Assembly: GCF_001886265.1 (NCBI RefSeq)
Contig: NZ_JXLE01000001.1
Span: forward strand, 124,001-188,000
Reading direction: 5' to 3'
From: Enterococcus thailandicus
GTDB lineage: Bacteria > Bacillota > Bacilli > Lactobacillales > Enterococcaceae
DNA length: 64,000 bases
Position numbers and translations under genes: made by a program. Shown here one piece after another: positions 54,387 through 63,563 of this stretch (positions within the stretch are counted from its first letter, which is position 1; every line of letters starts with the position of its first letter). Under the pieces are notes generated by a model, which was not told the origin of the DNA, did not search any database, and saw nothing but the letters and a program-made list of their open reading frames with translations.

Positions 54387-55118
54387 ATGAATAGTTCTTT
54401 ACGATTTTTTGTCGTAGTAGAAACCTTATTGCTATTATTTGCTGTTTGGCAAATTGTTAATAATACAGAAATTTTAATCTTCGTGGTCTTTGGCGCACTC
54501 AATATTTATTTGGCACTACGCAAACAACCACGCAAAAAATTCCAAAAATTTCAATTGATTCTAGGGAGCTTGATCCTTTTTTTCAGTTTAGTTAGCAGTC
54601 CAGCACTCTGGTTGATGCTGATTTTTGCTGTGTTGTTTATTGGACTAAAGGGTGTTGAAATCTCTGGTATTGATTTAACCAAGAATGCTTTTTGGCGCAA
54701 AAAGCAAATGATGATGATTCAGACAGAACAGTTGAAACCACATAACAACGAACGTACGAAACAACAATTGATTGGCAATCAGAGAATTGGTTCAGATGTG
54801 TATGAATGGGATGACATCAATATTGCGATTGCTACGGGTGATACAATCATTGATTTAGGCAATACTTTGTTGCCTAAAGATGATAATATTGTCATCGTTC
54901 GAAAAGGTGTTGGTCGAACAAGAATTCTTGTTCCATTAGGGATTGCTATCAGTTTAGAACATGCAACGATAGTTGGAAATGTTTACTTTGAAGAAGAACA
55001 ATTTGCATTGAAAAATGAATCAATCAAAATTTACAGTAATGATTATGACGAGAATCCACGTCGATTGAAAATTATTACGAATACCTTGCTTGGTGATGTC
55101 GAGGTGATTCGTGTATGA
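54387..55118 (+). CDS. liaF: LiaF, membrane inhibitor of the LiaSR system
   Basis: A 243-residue protein with four N-terminal membrane helices (residues about 6-95) and a C-terminal cytoplasmic-type beta domain (DDINIAIATGDTIIDLGNTL and IVRKGVGRTRILVPLGIAIS), the LiaF-like C domain. In Firmicutes it holds LiaS silent until envelope stress, such as daptomycin or bacitracin. The strong AAAGGAGC precedes the ATG. Its stop overlaps the liaS start (ATGA). Confidence 0.94.
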   Translation: MNSSLRFFVVVETLLLLFAVWQIVNNTEILIFVVFGALNIYLALRKQPRKKFQKFQLILGSLILFFSLVSSPALWLMLIFAVLFIGLKGVEISGIDLTKNAFWRKKQMMMIQTEQLKPHNNERTKQQLIGNQRIGSDVYEWDDINIAIATGDTIIDLGNTLLPKDDNIVIVRKGVGRTRILVPLGIAISLEHATIVGNVYFEEEQFALKNESIKIYSNDYDENPRRLKIITNTLLGDVEVIRV

Positions 55119-56182
55119 TTGGGAAAATTTCTCGACCAATGATTGCCTTTTATGCCTCGCTTAGCACATTTATGGTTATTTTATTCGCTATGTTCACCTA
55201 TTTTTATGCAAGTAAACAGAAACATTGGTGGGCAGAATTACTGCAAGCAAGATTGCTTTATGTACCACTGATTTTTCATCTATTTGCGATTTCTTTAGGT
55301 GTAGGATTATTGACTTTTTTGATCGTATCAGTTGCTCAAAAAACAAGATATGGTAAAATCGAAGAAAAGTTACGAGCAATTTCTTCTGGGAACTATGATG
55401 CAAAAATTTTGGATCAACCGATTTTAGCAGCAGCTGATAACGAATATATCAAAGATATTGACCAAGAAATTATTAAAATTAAAGAAAAAATGATTGAAGT
55501 TTCTAGTGAACTTCAAATTTTGACAAGTCGTCCGCAATATGTAAATGGACAAACAAAAGAAGAAATTTTAGAATTAGAGCGTCATCGATTAGCGCGTGAA
55601 TTGCATGACTCTGTTTCACAGCAGTTATTTGCAGCCATGATGATGATGTCTGCTTTGACTGAGCAGGCAGAAAAAAGTGATACACCAGAAGTTTTTCGGA
55701 AACAACTACGTATGGTCGCAGAGATCATCAACGCTTCTCAATCAGAGATGCGCGCGTTATTATTACATTTACGCCCAGTTAATCTGGAAGAGAAAAGTTT
55801 GAAACAAGGAATTGAGCAATTATTAAAAGAATTACAAAATAAAATTCAAATTTCATTGAAGTGGGAGATTGAAGATGTTCAATTATCCAGTTCAATCGAA
55901 GATCATCTTTTCCGAATTGTGCAAGAGTTGCTTTCAAATACATTACGCCATGCAAAAGCGAATGAATTAGAGGTTTATTTACACCGAATCGACAATAATT
56001 TATTGTTACGGGTCATTGATGACGGAACGGGATTCAATATGAACGAAACGAAAACGGGAAGTTACGGTTTAGGAAATATCAAAGAACGTGTTGCAGGAAT
56101 TGGTGGCACAGTGAAAATTATTAGCTTTAAGGGACAGGGAACGAGTGTCGAGATCAAGGTTCCTTTAATTAAGGAGGTATAA
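55115..56182 (+). CDS. liaS: LiaS, sensor histidine kinase
   Basis: A 355-residue kinase with two N-terminal membrane helices around a very short outside loop, a HAMP region, the HisKA_3 dimerisation domain (ELERHRLARELHDSVSQQLF, phospho-His near residue 164) and the HATPase_c domain (VQELLSNTLRHAKA, IDDGTGFN, GLGNIKERV). It forms an intramembrane-sensing system with LiaF and LiaR, responding to envelope damage. The short loop is the standard architecture for this type. Overlap with liaF suggests coupling. Confidence 0.96.
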   Translation: MIGKISRPMIAFYASLSTFMVILFAMFTYFYASKQKHWWAELLQARLLYVPLIFHLFAISLGVGLLTFLIVSVAQKTRYGKIEEKLRAISSGNYDAKILDQPILAAADNEYIKDIDQEIIKIKEKMIEVSSELQILTSRPQYVNGQTKEEILELERHRLARELHDSVSQQLFAAMMMMSALTEQAEKSDTPEVFRKQLRMVAEIINASQSEMRALLLHLRPVNLEEKSLKQGIEQLLKELQNKIQISLKWEIEDVQLSSSIEDHLFRIVQELLSNTLRHAKANELEVYLHRIDNNLLLRVIDDGTGFNMNETKTGSYGLGNIKERVAGIGGTVKIISFKGQGTSVEIKVPLIKEV

Positions 56183-56188
56183 CGGCGG

Positions 56189-56821
56189 ATGATAAAAGTA
56201 ATGCTCGTAGATGACCACGAAATGGTGCGTTTAGGCGTTTCTTCTTACTTATCTATTCAAGAGGATATCGAAGTAGTCGGAGAGGCTGAGAATGGCTTAA
56301 TTGGCTATGAGAAAGCAATGGAACTGAGACCAGATGTTATTCTAATGGATTTAGTGATGGAAGAAATGGATGGAATTGAGTCAACAAAAGCTATCTTAAA
56401 AGATTGGCCAGAGGCAAAAATTATTATTGTCACCAGTTTTATTGATGATGAAAAAGTATATCCTGCAATTGAGGCTGGTGCTGCAGGTTACTTATTAAAA
56501 ACTTCGACTGCGCATGAAATCGCAGATGCAATTCGCGCGACGCAACGTGGCGAACGAGTACTGGAGCCAGAAGTAACAACCAAAATGATGGAAAAAATGA
56601 GCCGCCGAAACGAACCAATTCTGCATGAAGACTTGACGAAACGAGAAAATGAAATTCTGATGTTGATTTCTGAAGGAAAGAGTAATCAAGAAATCGCAGA
56701 TGAGTTATTTATCACTTTGAAAACAGTCAAAACCCATGTTTCAAATATTTTGGCAAAACTTGAAGTTGAGGATCGTACACAAGCCGCAATTTATGCGTTC
56801 AAACATGGTTTGGTCAAATAA
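56189..56821 (+). CDS. liaR: LiaR, response regulator
   Basis: A 210-residue NarL/FixJ-type response regulator. The receiver has the acid pocket VDDHE (residues 8-12), the phospho-acceptor Asp54 in ILMDLVM, Thr82 in IIVTSF and Lys104 in LLKTST. The LuxR helix-turn-helix is near the C terminus ([20 protein letters not shown], then [20 protein letters not shown]). AAGGAGG lies upstream. Residue 73 is Trp, the residue whose change to Cys is linked to daptomycin tolerance in E. faecium; the unmutated residue is present here. Confidence 0.96.
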   Translation: MIKVMLVDDHEMVRLGVSSYLSIQEDIEVVGEAENGLIGYEKAMELRPDVILMDLVMEEMDGIESTKAILKDWPEAKIIIVTSFIDDEKVYPAIEAGAAGYLLKTSTAHEIADAIRATQRGERVLEPEVTTKMMEKMSRRNEPILHEDLTKRENEILMLISEGKSNQEIADELFITLKTVKTHVSNILAKLEVEDRTQAAIYAFKHGLVK

Positions 56822-56871
56822 CGAAAAAAAAAATAATTGATCATGAACAGCTGATTGAATTTAAAAAGACT

Positions 56872-56908
56872 GTGGGACAAAACAAATTTGTGTTTGTCCC
56901 GCTTTTTT
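56872..56908 (+). terminator. Terminator of liaFSR with the GGGACAAA motif
   Basis: GTGGGACAAA pairs with TTTGTCCCGC and is followed by TTTTTT. It shares the GGGACAAA core with the repeat at 19565-19694. Confidence 0.88.
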
Positions 56909-57024
56909 ATTTTTTTGAAGGAAAATCAGTCAATTTTTGAAGGAAAAAAGATTGGCTAAGTGATAGAAAAAAGGTTTCGTTTGATACAAGGAATAGTCAA
57001 AAAGTAAAGGAGGGGGTGTCCGAA

Positions 57025-57096
57025 ATGAATAATCGTAATCCTAAAATATTTTCAACAATCTGTGAAGAATTTTATTTAAATAAATCAGTCGTATGA
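57025..57096 (+). CDS. Possible 23-residue peptide with a very strong ribosome binding site
   Basis: MNNRNPKIFSTICEEFYLNK plus SVV, preceded by AAAGGAGGGGGTG 8 nt ahead of ATG. The last 15 bases form the left arm of a perfect 15-bp palindrome. It may be the start of a gene cut short, or a leader peptide. No matching family is known to me. Low confidence as a functional gene. Confidence 0.35.
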   Translation: MNNRNPKIFSTICEEFYLNKSVV

Positions 57097-57123
57097 GTAT
57101 AAAAGAATTCATACGACTGATTT
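57082..57123. repeat. Perfect 15-bp inverted repeat
   Basis: AAATCAGTCGTATGA (57082-57096) and TCATACGACTGATTT (57109-57123) with a 12-nt loop. No T run directly follows. It could be a terminator with weak tail, or a site bound by a regulator. Confidence 0.7.
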
Positions 57124-57146
57124 ATGATGTTTTTGGTTAGTAATAC

Positions 57147-57239
57147 ATATATAGGAAATTATCAAACTTGAGCGATATAAATCTTATATAACTTTGCTTA
57201 TTCTCTGAAATTTCTAGAAAATGAAAAATTCCTATATAT
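57147..57239. repeat. Spaced 11-bp inverted repeat
   Basis: ATATATAGGAA (57147-57157) and TTCCTATATAT (57229-57239) with about 71 bp between, downstream of the membrane protein gene on the minus strand. Role unknown. The rest of 57124-57308 is AT-rich with no supported gene. Confidence 0.5.
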
Positions 57240-57308
57240 ATAGTATTCGATACTAGCTCACTAAAATGAAGTACTTCTTGGTAACCAAGGACTCTTTTTT
57301 CAATAAGT

Positions 57309-59084
57309 TTATCTTGTTACGTTCCCAGTTGTATCAATCGCAACAGAATCCAAAATAGCTTGAGTTTCCGCACTTAATACAACGATATTTAATCCTGTTC
57401 CGTTCCTCGAATAGTCAACATTATCAATTATGATTTGATTAAAAACGGTATTTTCTTCGTTAATACGCCCACTACGTATGTTAACTTGTTTTTTTCCTAT
57501 ATTAATTTTTTTCTGGCTAAATACTGGATTGCCTTCCAGAGGTAAATGATCTACGTTAGAACCTATGATAGCATCACCGTCTGTAAACACTAGATCATTT
57601 ACTAAAAAATCAATATATTGACCAGACACATTGCTGTAAGTTCCTGAGAGAAGAACGATATATTTACTATTATTAATCTTACTAAAATATTTCTTTGCTT
57701 TAACAATATTCATCAATTCCGAAGAACCATTTTTATAAATAAGTTGCCAGTCTTTTTCACTAACAGATGCAACTGATTCTAAACCAAAGTAATTTGCTGT
57801 TGCACGATTTATTTGGGCTTTTTTATCTTTTCCAACATGGGACAAACGATTAGAGTATGCTGGATAATTACTAAGGTTCTCTTCATCAAAATTTGCAAAA
57901 ACAGGATTTAAATTTCCTAGAGTCTTTTGTTGGACTAAATAATCATATCGTTCGTTTATCTTTTTATGAGATAGTGTAATGTCAATCGTTCCAAGTACGA
58001 ATGAAAAAGTAAAAGAGACGATTAATATAGTAAAAGTACCACTATAAAATAATTGTTTTTTATCTATTTTATCTGGCCAACTTATTAGTAGCGCAATGAC
58101 CAAATAAAGAGCACCACCGTAATATGATCGTCCCCAATTTAATCCAGTTGGCGAGAATGCTAATACATAAATAGTAGCAATTCCTGCAAAAATATAGCCT
58201 ATACTTAAAATTAATTTTTCTGAGTTATTAAAAAGAATAAAGCCTATAACAGTAGCAAGCATGACTAACAAAATAAAATAAAATGCATTTTCTTGTAACG
58301 ATTGAGTGATTTGAAATACACCTTCTACTAATTTTTTAGTAAAAGACCAATTACTTCGATTAAAATACGTTGATCGAATTGCATTTCCTGGAGCTTTAAC
58401 CATAATGACTAGTCCAGTTACTGCACCAATTAGTCCTGAAATCATCCATTTTGGAATTGGTTGCTGTCGTAATTTATTATAGCCAATATAGCCTAGTGCT
58501 AATAAAACAGCACCACCAGAAGTGTTTTCATTACACCAACCGCTTAACAACCCTAAGAAGAATAAAGCAAAGATACTAACGCAATTGGCGGGATTAATCC
58601 ACTTTACCTTTTGTGAAACTGTCTGTTTATGATAAATCGCTAAAAATGTTAAGATGATAGTACTTCCCCATAGGTAATTAGCTGCACCTGTTTCCCAAAG
58701 AAAGACTTCCCCAAATGCTGGTGTAAATAACCACAGAGAAAAAAGAATAACCAAATATTTAGAGATAGAGTATCTCTTTTTAGTAGATAAAATATAAATT
58801 AATAAAGTTACATAAATAAATGCTAATGGATTTAAGATATTGAAAAAAATTTTAGGCATTAATAAAAAAATACGAGCAATAATATGGACGATGGATCTTC
58901 CAGTCCATGTTTGATATTGTGTGTACTCATTATTTAAGATGGTGAAAAAACCTTCTGTTTTAGCCATGTATTGTAGATCGTCAGCAATTAAAGGGGTTAA
59001 AAAATTTAATAGCACCATGACGAGATACGTTAATATTACAATTGAAAAAAATATTTTTTTTTGTGTAGAATATTTTTGGTTCAT
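57309..59084 (-). CDS. DUF6056-like polytopic membrane protein
   Basis: A 591-residue protein with about eleven membrane helices after a short cytoplasmic N terminus, followed by an external C-terminal domain of about 190 residues. The first external loop carries ADDLQYM and then YQTWTGRSIVHI; such acidic pairs recall GT-C glycosyltransferases and the DUF6056/GtrII-like group. It probably glycosylates a surface polymer, but the substrate is unknown. AAGGAG precedes the start, with a likely promoter. It stands alone and is markedly AT-rich compared with the flanking lia and ktr genes, suggestive of transfer. Confidence 0.7.
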   Translation of the reverse strand: MNQKYSTQKKIFFSIVILTYLVMVLLNFLTPLIADDLQYMAKTEGFFTILNNEYTQYQTWTGRSIVHIIARIFLLMPKIFFNILNPLAFIYVTLLIYILSTKKRYSISKYLVILFSLWLFTPAFGEVFLWETGAANYLWGSTIILTFLAIYHKQTVSQKVKWINPANCVSIFALFFLGLLSGWCNENTSGGAVLLALGYIGYNKLRQQPIPKWMISGLIGAVTGLVIMVKAPGNAIRSTYFNRSNWSFTKKLVEGVFQITQSLQENAFYFILLVMLATVIGFILFNNSEKLILSIGYIFAGIATIYVLAFSPTGLNWGRSYYGGALYLVIALLISWPDKIDKKQLFYSGTFTILIVSFTFSFVLGTIDITLSHKKINERYDYLVQQKTLGNLNPVFANFDEENLSNYPAYSNRLSHVGKDKKAQINRATANYFGLESVASVSEKDWQLIYKNGSSELMNIVKAKKYFSKINNSKYIVLLSGTYSNVSGQYIDFLVNDLVFTDGDAIIGSNVDHLPLEGNPVFSQKKINIGKKQVNIRSGRINEENTVFNQIIIDNVDYSRNGTGLNIVVLSAETQAILDSVAIDTTGNVTR

Positions 59085-59105
59085 TCTATACTCCTTTACT
59101 TTTTT

Positions 59106-59133
59106 AATATATACAACATATCATATTTTCCAA
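59106..59133 (-). promoter_or_regulatory. Possible promoter of the DUF6056-like gene
   Basis: On the minus strand, TTGGAA (59133-59128) and TATATT (59111-59106) with a 16-nt spacer, about 22 bp before the start codon. Confidence 0.5.
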
Positions 59134-59728
59134 TTGTTACGTATATCTTTAGTCCATTTTAAGTTAAATATGTATGGATTTTTTCATTTTTTTTTTTGAT
59201 ATTAATTAATCGATTTTTTTAAACAAAAGTGAAGTGAGGGGGGGAATCTAACACGATATAGAGTGTTCTTATTATAAAAATTGGTTCTAAATTAGCTTAT
59301 GATTGATAGTCTAGGATAACGTAATGTTAATCTTAACAACATAAAATATTTATAAAGACTACACGATTTATTTGAAATGTATTTTTAGTTATTTTATTTT
59401 CAATGAAATGATAGGAAGATTATTTGTGACTCTTTTATGGAAAAGTTCAGAAATTACTGGAATATTTAAGTCCATTTGTGATGTTGAGGTATGAAATATT
59501 AATTTTAAAAAGTAAGAAAATTGTTGTAAAGAATCTTGGATTACAGGAAATACTTTATAACTGATTAAAGAAAAATAGTTTTTTGACTTTATAAATATGT
59601 TAATAATGATGATGGTTGTAGACACGAAACCCATCCTTTTACACTTTAGAAGATTTGAAAATAAACATGGTTAAGTCTCGCCCCTTTTGTTTTTGAAAAG
59701 GCTTTGCTATACTTGAAAAGAAATAAGG
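59134..59728. other. About 590 bp with no supported gene
   Basis: AT-rich spacer between the divergent membrane protein and TrkA-family genes. An 81-codon minus-strand frame has no spaced ribosome binding site or familiar content. I see no RNA gene; the promoter for the downstream TrkA gene should lie near 59690-59720 (CTTTGC then ATACTT), but the match is weak. Confidence 0.5.
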
Positions 59729-59746
59729 ATGAAGAGGAGTAATGAC

Positions 59747-60412
59747 TTGAAACAAAATTTTGCAATCATCGGTCTTGGTCGTTTCGGTGGCAGTATTTGT
59801 CGCACATTGATTGAATCAGGACAAGAAGTTTTGGCAATCGACAGCAATGAAGATCGCGTAAATGAATATATGAATATTGCTACGCATGCAGTGGTAGCAA
59901 ATGCGCAAGATGAGATGACTTTGCGCTCGTTAGGAATTCGTAACTTTGACCATGTGATTGTGGCGATTGGTGAAGACATTCAAGCTAGCATTTTAGTAAC
60001 GCTAATGGTCAAGGAAATGGGTGTACCTAACATACTAGTGAAGGCACAAAATGAATATCATGCACGCGTTTTAGAAAAAATTGGCGCAGATCGCGTAGTA
60101 CATCCGGAAAGAGATATGGGTGTTCGAATTGCGCATAATTTAGTTTCAAAAAATATTTTAGATTACTTAGAACTGACGGATGCGTACTCATTAGCTGAAA
60201 TTCGAGTAGCTAATCCTAAGTTTTTCAATAAAACACTTGGCGAACTAAATTTCCGTCAACGGTTTGATTTAACTGTTGTAGCGATTCGTCGAGTGGATCG
60301 AACAGTGGTTGTTTCTCCAGCAGCAGATGAGTTTGTCCGTCAAAATGATAATTTATTAGTAATTGGAGAAACGGAAGATGTAGAGATGCTTGACGATAAA
60401 ATGAATCAATAA
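59747..60412 (+). CDS. KtrA/TrkA-family potassium channel regulatory protein
   Basis: A 221-residue soluble protein. The N-terminal RCK domain has the nucleotide site FAIIGLGRFGGSICRTL (GxGxxG) and AIDSNEDRVNEY; the C-terminal RCK_C domain is at about 135-221 (TLGELNFRQRFDLTVVAIRR). It gates a KtrB-like potassium transporter in response to ATP/ADP or c-di-AMP. No channel gene is next to it. TTG at 59747 is preferred since AGAGGAG lies ahead and the product then starts MKQNFAIIGLG; an in-frame ATG at 59729 overlaps that site. Confidence 0.92.
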   Translation: MKQNFAIIGLGRFGGSICRTLIESGQEVLAIDSNEDRVNEYMNIATHAVVANAQDEMTLRSLGIRNFDHVIVAIGEDIQASILVTLMVKEMGVPNILVKAQNEYHARVLEKIGADRVVHPERDMGVRIAHNLVSKNILDYLELTDAYSLAEIRVANPKFFNKTLGELNFRQRFDLTVVAIRRVDRTVVVSPAADEFVRQNDNLLVIGETEDVEMLDDKMNQ

Positions 60413-60430
60413 TTATAGGGGTGAGTGATT

Positions 60431-60730
60431 TTGACGAAGTTAACAGTAACACCTGCAGCACAAGAATGGTTCAAAAAAGAAGTGAATCCACCTGAAAATC
60501 TTGGCATTCGCTTTTTCGGAAAAGTTTATGGTAAAACAGAGGTACACGAAGGCTTTTCGATTGGTTTATCAGTTGAAGAACCAGAAAATGTCATTGAAGA
60601 AGAATTGATTGATGGCATGAAGTTCTTTATTGAAGAAGCGGATGAATGGTTCTTCAAAGGATACGATTTAGTTGTCGATTACGACGCCAAAAAGGATGAA
60701 CCAGCCTATCATTTTGAAAAAAATGATTAA
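60431..60730 (+). CDS. HesB/IscA-like (YneR family) protein without cysteines
   Basis: A 99-residue acidic protein with the HesB-like fold pattern: LTVTPAAQEWFKKEV, LGIRFFGKVYG, EGFSIGLSVEEP, FFIEEADEWFF. Canonical IscA proteins bind iron-sulfur clusters through three cysteines; this one has none, as in the YneR group. It is therefore unlikely to be a cluster carrier, and its role is unknown. TTG at 60431 lies after GGGGTGAG and gives the expected N terminus. It is 18 bp downstream of the KtrA-like gene, so possibly co-transcribed. Confidence 0.8.
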   Translation: MTKLTVTPAAQEWFKKEVNPPENLGIRFFGKVYGKTEVHEGFSIGLSVEEPENVIEEELIDGMKFFIEEADEWFFKGYDLVVDYDAKKDEPAYHFEKND

Positions 60731-60744
60731 CAATAAAATAAAAA

Positions 60745-60784
60745 CAACGGAGAAATCATTGATTGGTTTCTCCGTTATTTTTTG
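60745..60784 (+). terminator. Intrinsic terminator after the HesB-like gene
   Basis: AACGGAGAAA pairs with TTTCTCCGTT and precedes a T run. Confidence 0.88.
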
Positions 60785-60865
60785 ACTAATAACTCTAATC
60801 TGCTTCGTTCACAAAACAAAAAATTACGCGATTAATCGATTTTATTCAGTGAGCGAACCTTTATT

Positions 60866-61813
60866 TTAATAACCAGAAAGCAACTGTACTTGATTGACTA
60901 CAAGAGTCTGTGTTGAAAGATAACTTTCAAGATTCTTGAGAAAAATATCCATAAATTTAGTTTGAAAATGGGGAGTCAAACCAGCAATGTGTGGAGTAAT
61001 CAACACATTTTCCATTGACCAAAGTGGGCTGTTTTCTGGGAGTGGTTCCTCTTCAAAGACATCTAGCGCAGCAAAAGCTAGTTTCTTTTGCTTGAGCGCA
61101 TCAATTAGTTCGTTGGTCTTGACAGATGGTCCACGACCAACATTGATGAAGAGCGCTGTTGGTGAAAAGAAAGTGAACAACTCTTGATTAAATAAACCGT
61201 TAGTTTGTTCGGTTAAGGGCAAGATATTGATTACAATATCCATGGTTGGTAAGACTTCTTTAAGTTTTGCTAACGGAAACGTTTCTTTAATATGCTCTAC
61301 TGGCCGACCAGTCGTGTTGATACCATAGATTTCCATTCCAAAAACTTCTGCTCTTTGAGCAACCATTTTACCGATCCGTCCAGTACCAATAATCAGCAGT
61401 TTTTTATTCTGGATTGCTTGATAGTGAACAGATGAGCCAAGCCAATTTTGAGAAACTTGTGCTTTTTGTGCCTGAAAAAGACCACGTGAATATCCAAAGA
61501 TAACGCCCATTAGATGTTCAGCAATTGATTCACTATGGATACCACTACCATTTGAAAGTAAAATGTCATGCTTTGAGAATTCTTCCAATGGTAATGTGTC
61601 AACACCCGCAGAAATGGATTGAACCCATTTCAAGTTATTACTTGCTAGTAGTTCAGACTGAAATTCACGATTCCAACCTAAACTAATCTCGACTTTTGAG
61701 AGTTCAGCAGGAGTTAGCTCTGTTTTGAATTGATAATTTGGTGCAAATGTCTGAATTTGTTTTATAAATTCGTCACGAAAAGGACGAGTGGAGTAAATGA
61801 TTGGCTGTTTCAT
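60866..61813 (-). CDS. D-2-hydroxyacid dehydrogenase family protein
   Basis: A 315-residue NAD(P)-dependent oxidoreductase of the D-isomer 2-hydroxyacid family. The dinucleotide loop is LLIIGTGRIGKMVAQRA (about residue 138). Catalytic residues appear as Arg in FINVGRGPSVK, Glu in DVFEEEPLPENSPLW and His in ITPHIAGLTPHF. It reduces a 2-keto acid or oxidises a 2-hydroxy acid; the substrate is not known. The start at 61813 is chosen for its AAAGGTGG site and because the family begins there; 27 earlier residues in frame look unrelated. Confidence 0.9.
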   Translation of the reverse strand: MKQPIIYSTRPFRDEFIKQIQTFAPNYQFKTELTPAELSKVEISLGWNREFQSELLASNNLKWVQSISAGVDTLPLEEFSKHDILLSNGSGIHSESIAEHLMGVIFGYSRGLFQAQKAQVSQNWLGSSVHYQAIQNKKLLIIGTGRIGKMVAQRAEVFGMEIYGINTTGRPVEHIKETFPLAKLKEVLPTMDIVINILPLTEQTNGLFNQELFTFFSPTALFINVGRGPSVKTNELIDALKQKKLAFAALDVFEEEPLPENSPLWSMENVLITPHIAGLTPHFQTKFMDIFLKNLESYLSTQTLVVNQVQLLSGY

Positions 61814-61893
61814 AGATTTGACCACCTTTCTTGTCTTAAGTTTAGCGCAAAGTATGAAAAGTTTGAAGTAAGTTGATGAGGAAGAGGTCAGCA

Positions 61894-61927
61894 AATAAAA
61901 AAAGAGCTATGACAGCTGTCATAGCTC
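61894..61927 (-). terminator. Terminator of the DUF1189 gene
   Basis: A perfect 24-bp palindrome, GAGCTATGACAG with CTGTCATAGCTC (61904-61927), with a T run on the minus strand. Confidence 0.9.
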
Positions 61928-61935
61928 AAATAGAA

Positions 61936-62745
61936 TTATTGTTTTGGTAATTGAAATCTTGGCCAACCTTTACTTGCCTGAATGAAAATAAATAACCCAA
62001 CTAATGTGATGAAGATACTTGTATCAAATGTTGGAACAAAAATTAAAAGCACAGTGGAAAGAAGTGTTGGTAAAGTAATCGCATAAATCATTGTTTTTAA
62101 ACAATCAAGGAATGTTGCTCTAGTCAAACGCAAACGAGCATAGATATAACCGGCAAAGCTTGCAATAATTAATGTAATTAGTAAGTTAAGAAAACTTGGA
62201 TAAATAGTGATAATAAAAGTCACTGCTTTAATCCAAAACGGAATCGTTGATTTTGCTAAGACTTCACGCATTTGTTTCCCATTCAAGTTAGCTAATGCTT
62301 CATTTGAATAACTCAAGGTCATTTCATTGCTACCCAACAAAGAAGTAGTTGTGCCAGAATTTGGTAAGGCAATAACCATTTGATCTTTCAGCATGCCAAC
62401 ACTGATAAAATTACCCATCAAATCAGTTGAGATGTCATGTTCAGAACGTTTTCCATCTGGATCAAAAGTAAAAATGATGGAATTTGTTTGATAAATGAAA
62501 CCTTCAGCGCCATGGGCATCTAATTGCCCATCTTTGATTTCAAAATCAGGGATTTTTTTTGCAATTTGTTGTCCATCTGTCTTGATGTTATCCAAAACTT
62601 GAAAGACTTGGAATGAAATTGGCAAAGCCATGATTACACTTAGCGCTAAGAGATAAAGAATTGATTTCCAAAAAGGAGTTTGTCGTGCCTCTTTGAGATT
62701 TTTGAATTGTGTAAATGAACTGAATAATAATTGTTTTGTTGTCAT
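61936..62745 (-). CDS. DUF1189 family membrane protein
   Basis: A 269-residue protein. It has a membrane helix near residues 28-48 (ILYLLALSVIMALPISFQVF), an external region of about 110 residues containing IKDGQLDAHGAEGFIYQTNS, and four membrane helices in the C-terminal half (LLITLIIASFAGYIYARLRL and others). This layout fits the DUF1189 family, members of which are often near maltodextrin genes but of unknown function. It has a GAGGAG site and its own terminator. No obvious regulation. Confidence 0.85.
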   Translation of the reverse strand: MTTKQLLFSSFTQFKNLKEARQTPFWKSILYLLALSVIMALPISFQVFQVLDNIKTDGQQIAKKIPDFEIKDGQLDAHGAEGFIYQTNSIIFTFDPDGKRSEHDISTDLMGNFISVGMLKDQMVIALPNSGTTTSLLGSNEMTLSYSNEALANLNGKQMREVLAKSTIPFWIKAVTFIITIYPSFLNLLITLIIASFAGYIYARLRLTRATFLDCLKTMIYAITLPTLLSTVLLIFVPTFDTSIFITLVGLFIFIQASKGWPRFQLPKQ

Positions 62746-62990
62746 AATAGCTCCTCTTTAGTATTGTCTTCAACAGCAATTCTAGCGAAGTATGGCTGGA
62801 AATACAAGGGAAGGAGCCAAAATTACACGATTGATTGGTTGTCAATCAGAAAAATGTTATTCTTAAAGAAATTAGTTGCTTGTTTTTTTATGGCTAAACG
62901 AAGCTGTTTACTAATTTTTTGATAATCTGGCTGAAAATTTTGCGAAAATAGCGTATGATAAATAAGAATTTTAATAAGGTAGGTTCAAAA

Positions 62991-63449
62991 ATGAAAGCAT
63001 ATCTGCAAATCAAAGAATTTTTAGAAGAAAAAGGGTACTGGGAAATTTTTGTGTACATTTTTTTTGGCGGACTAGCAACAGTGGTAAACTTCGTGACCTT
63101 TGCGTTGGCATTACAAGTATTTGGTTTCAGCATGGTTGTTTCCAATACGATTTCCTGGATTTGTTCAGTGTTGTTCGCTTTTGTAACAAATAAAATTTGG
63201 GTTTTTCATTCTAAATCACCAAGTTTTTGGCACGTGCTGGAAGAATTTGGCAAGTTTCTTTTTTATCGAATTGTTTCCTATGGACTGGATATGGGCGCTA
63301 TGATTTTACTAATTCAGGGGCTCCATAGTAACGAGTATGTGGCCAAAATCATTACACAAATTTTAGTTGTTTTGGCTAACTATGTATTCAGTAAGTTATT
63401 TATTTTCAAAAAAACTGAGGTAATCGATGAAATCAAAGAAACCAAATGA
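62991..63449 (+). CDS. GtrA family membrane protein
   Basis: A 152-residue protein with four membrane helices of the GtrA family: IFFGGLATVVNFVTFALAL, VVSNTISWICSVLFAFVTNK, then IWVFHS, FYRIVSYGLDMGAMILLIQG and QILVVLANYVFSKLFIF. Members are proposed flippases for undecaprenyl-linked single sugars in surface glycosylation. No partner glycosyltransferase lies beside it. The ATG at 62991 has AAGGTAGG upstream; an earlier in-frame ATG at 62955 has none. sodA follows after 114 bp. Confidence 0.88.
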   Translation: MKAYLQIKEFLEEKGYWEIFVYIFFGGLATVVNFVTFALALQVFGFSMVVSNTISWICSVLFAFVTNKIWVFHSKSPSFWHVLEEFGKFLFYRIVSYGLDMGAMILLIQGLHSNEYVAKIITQILVVLANYVFSKLFIFKKTEVIDEIKETK

Positions 63450-63563
63450 TCAAATCAAAGAACAATAACAAAAATCGTAGGCATAACTTTTGAAGAAATC
63501 TCAACTCTTTGTTACTCTTTTGAGTGTAAAGACTAACAGAATTACTGAGGAGGAAGATTTTCA

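Noticed and set aside
59389-59634. 81-codon minus-strand frame in the spacer before the KtrA-like gene
   Set aside because: AAAGG abuts the ATG with no spacing, composition follows the AT-rich background, and no family features are visible.
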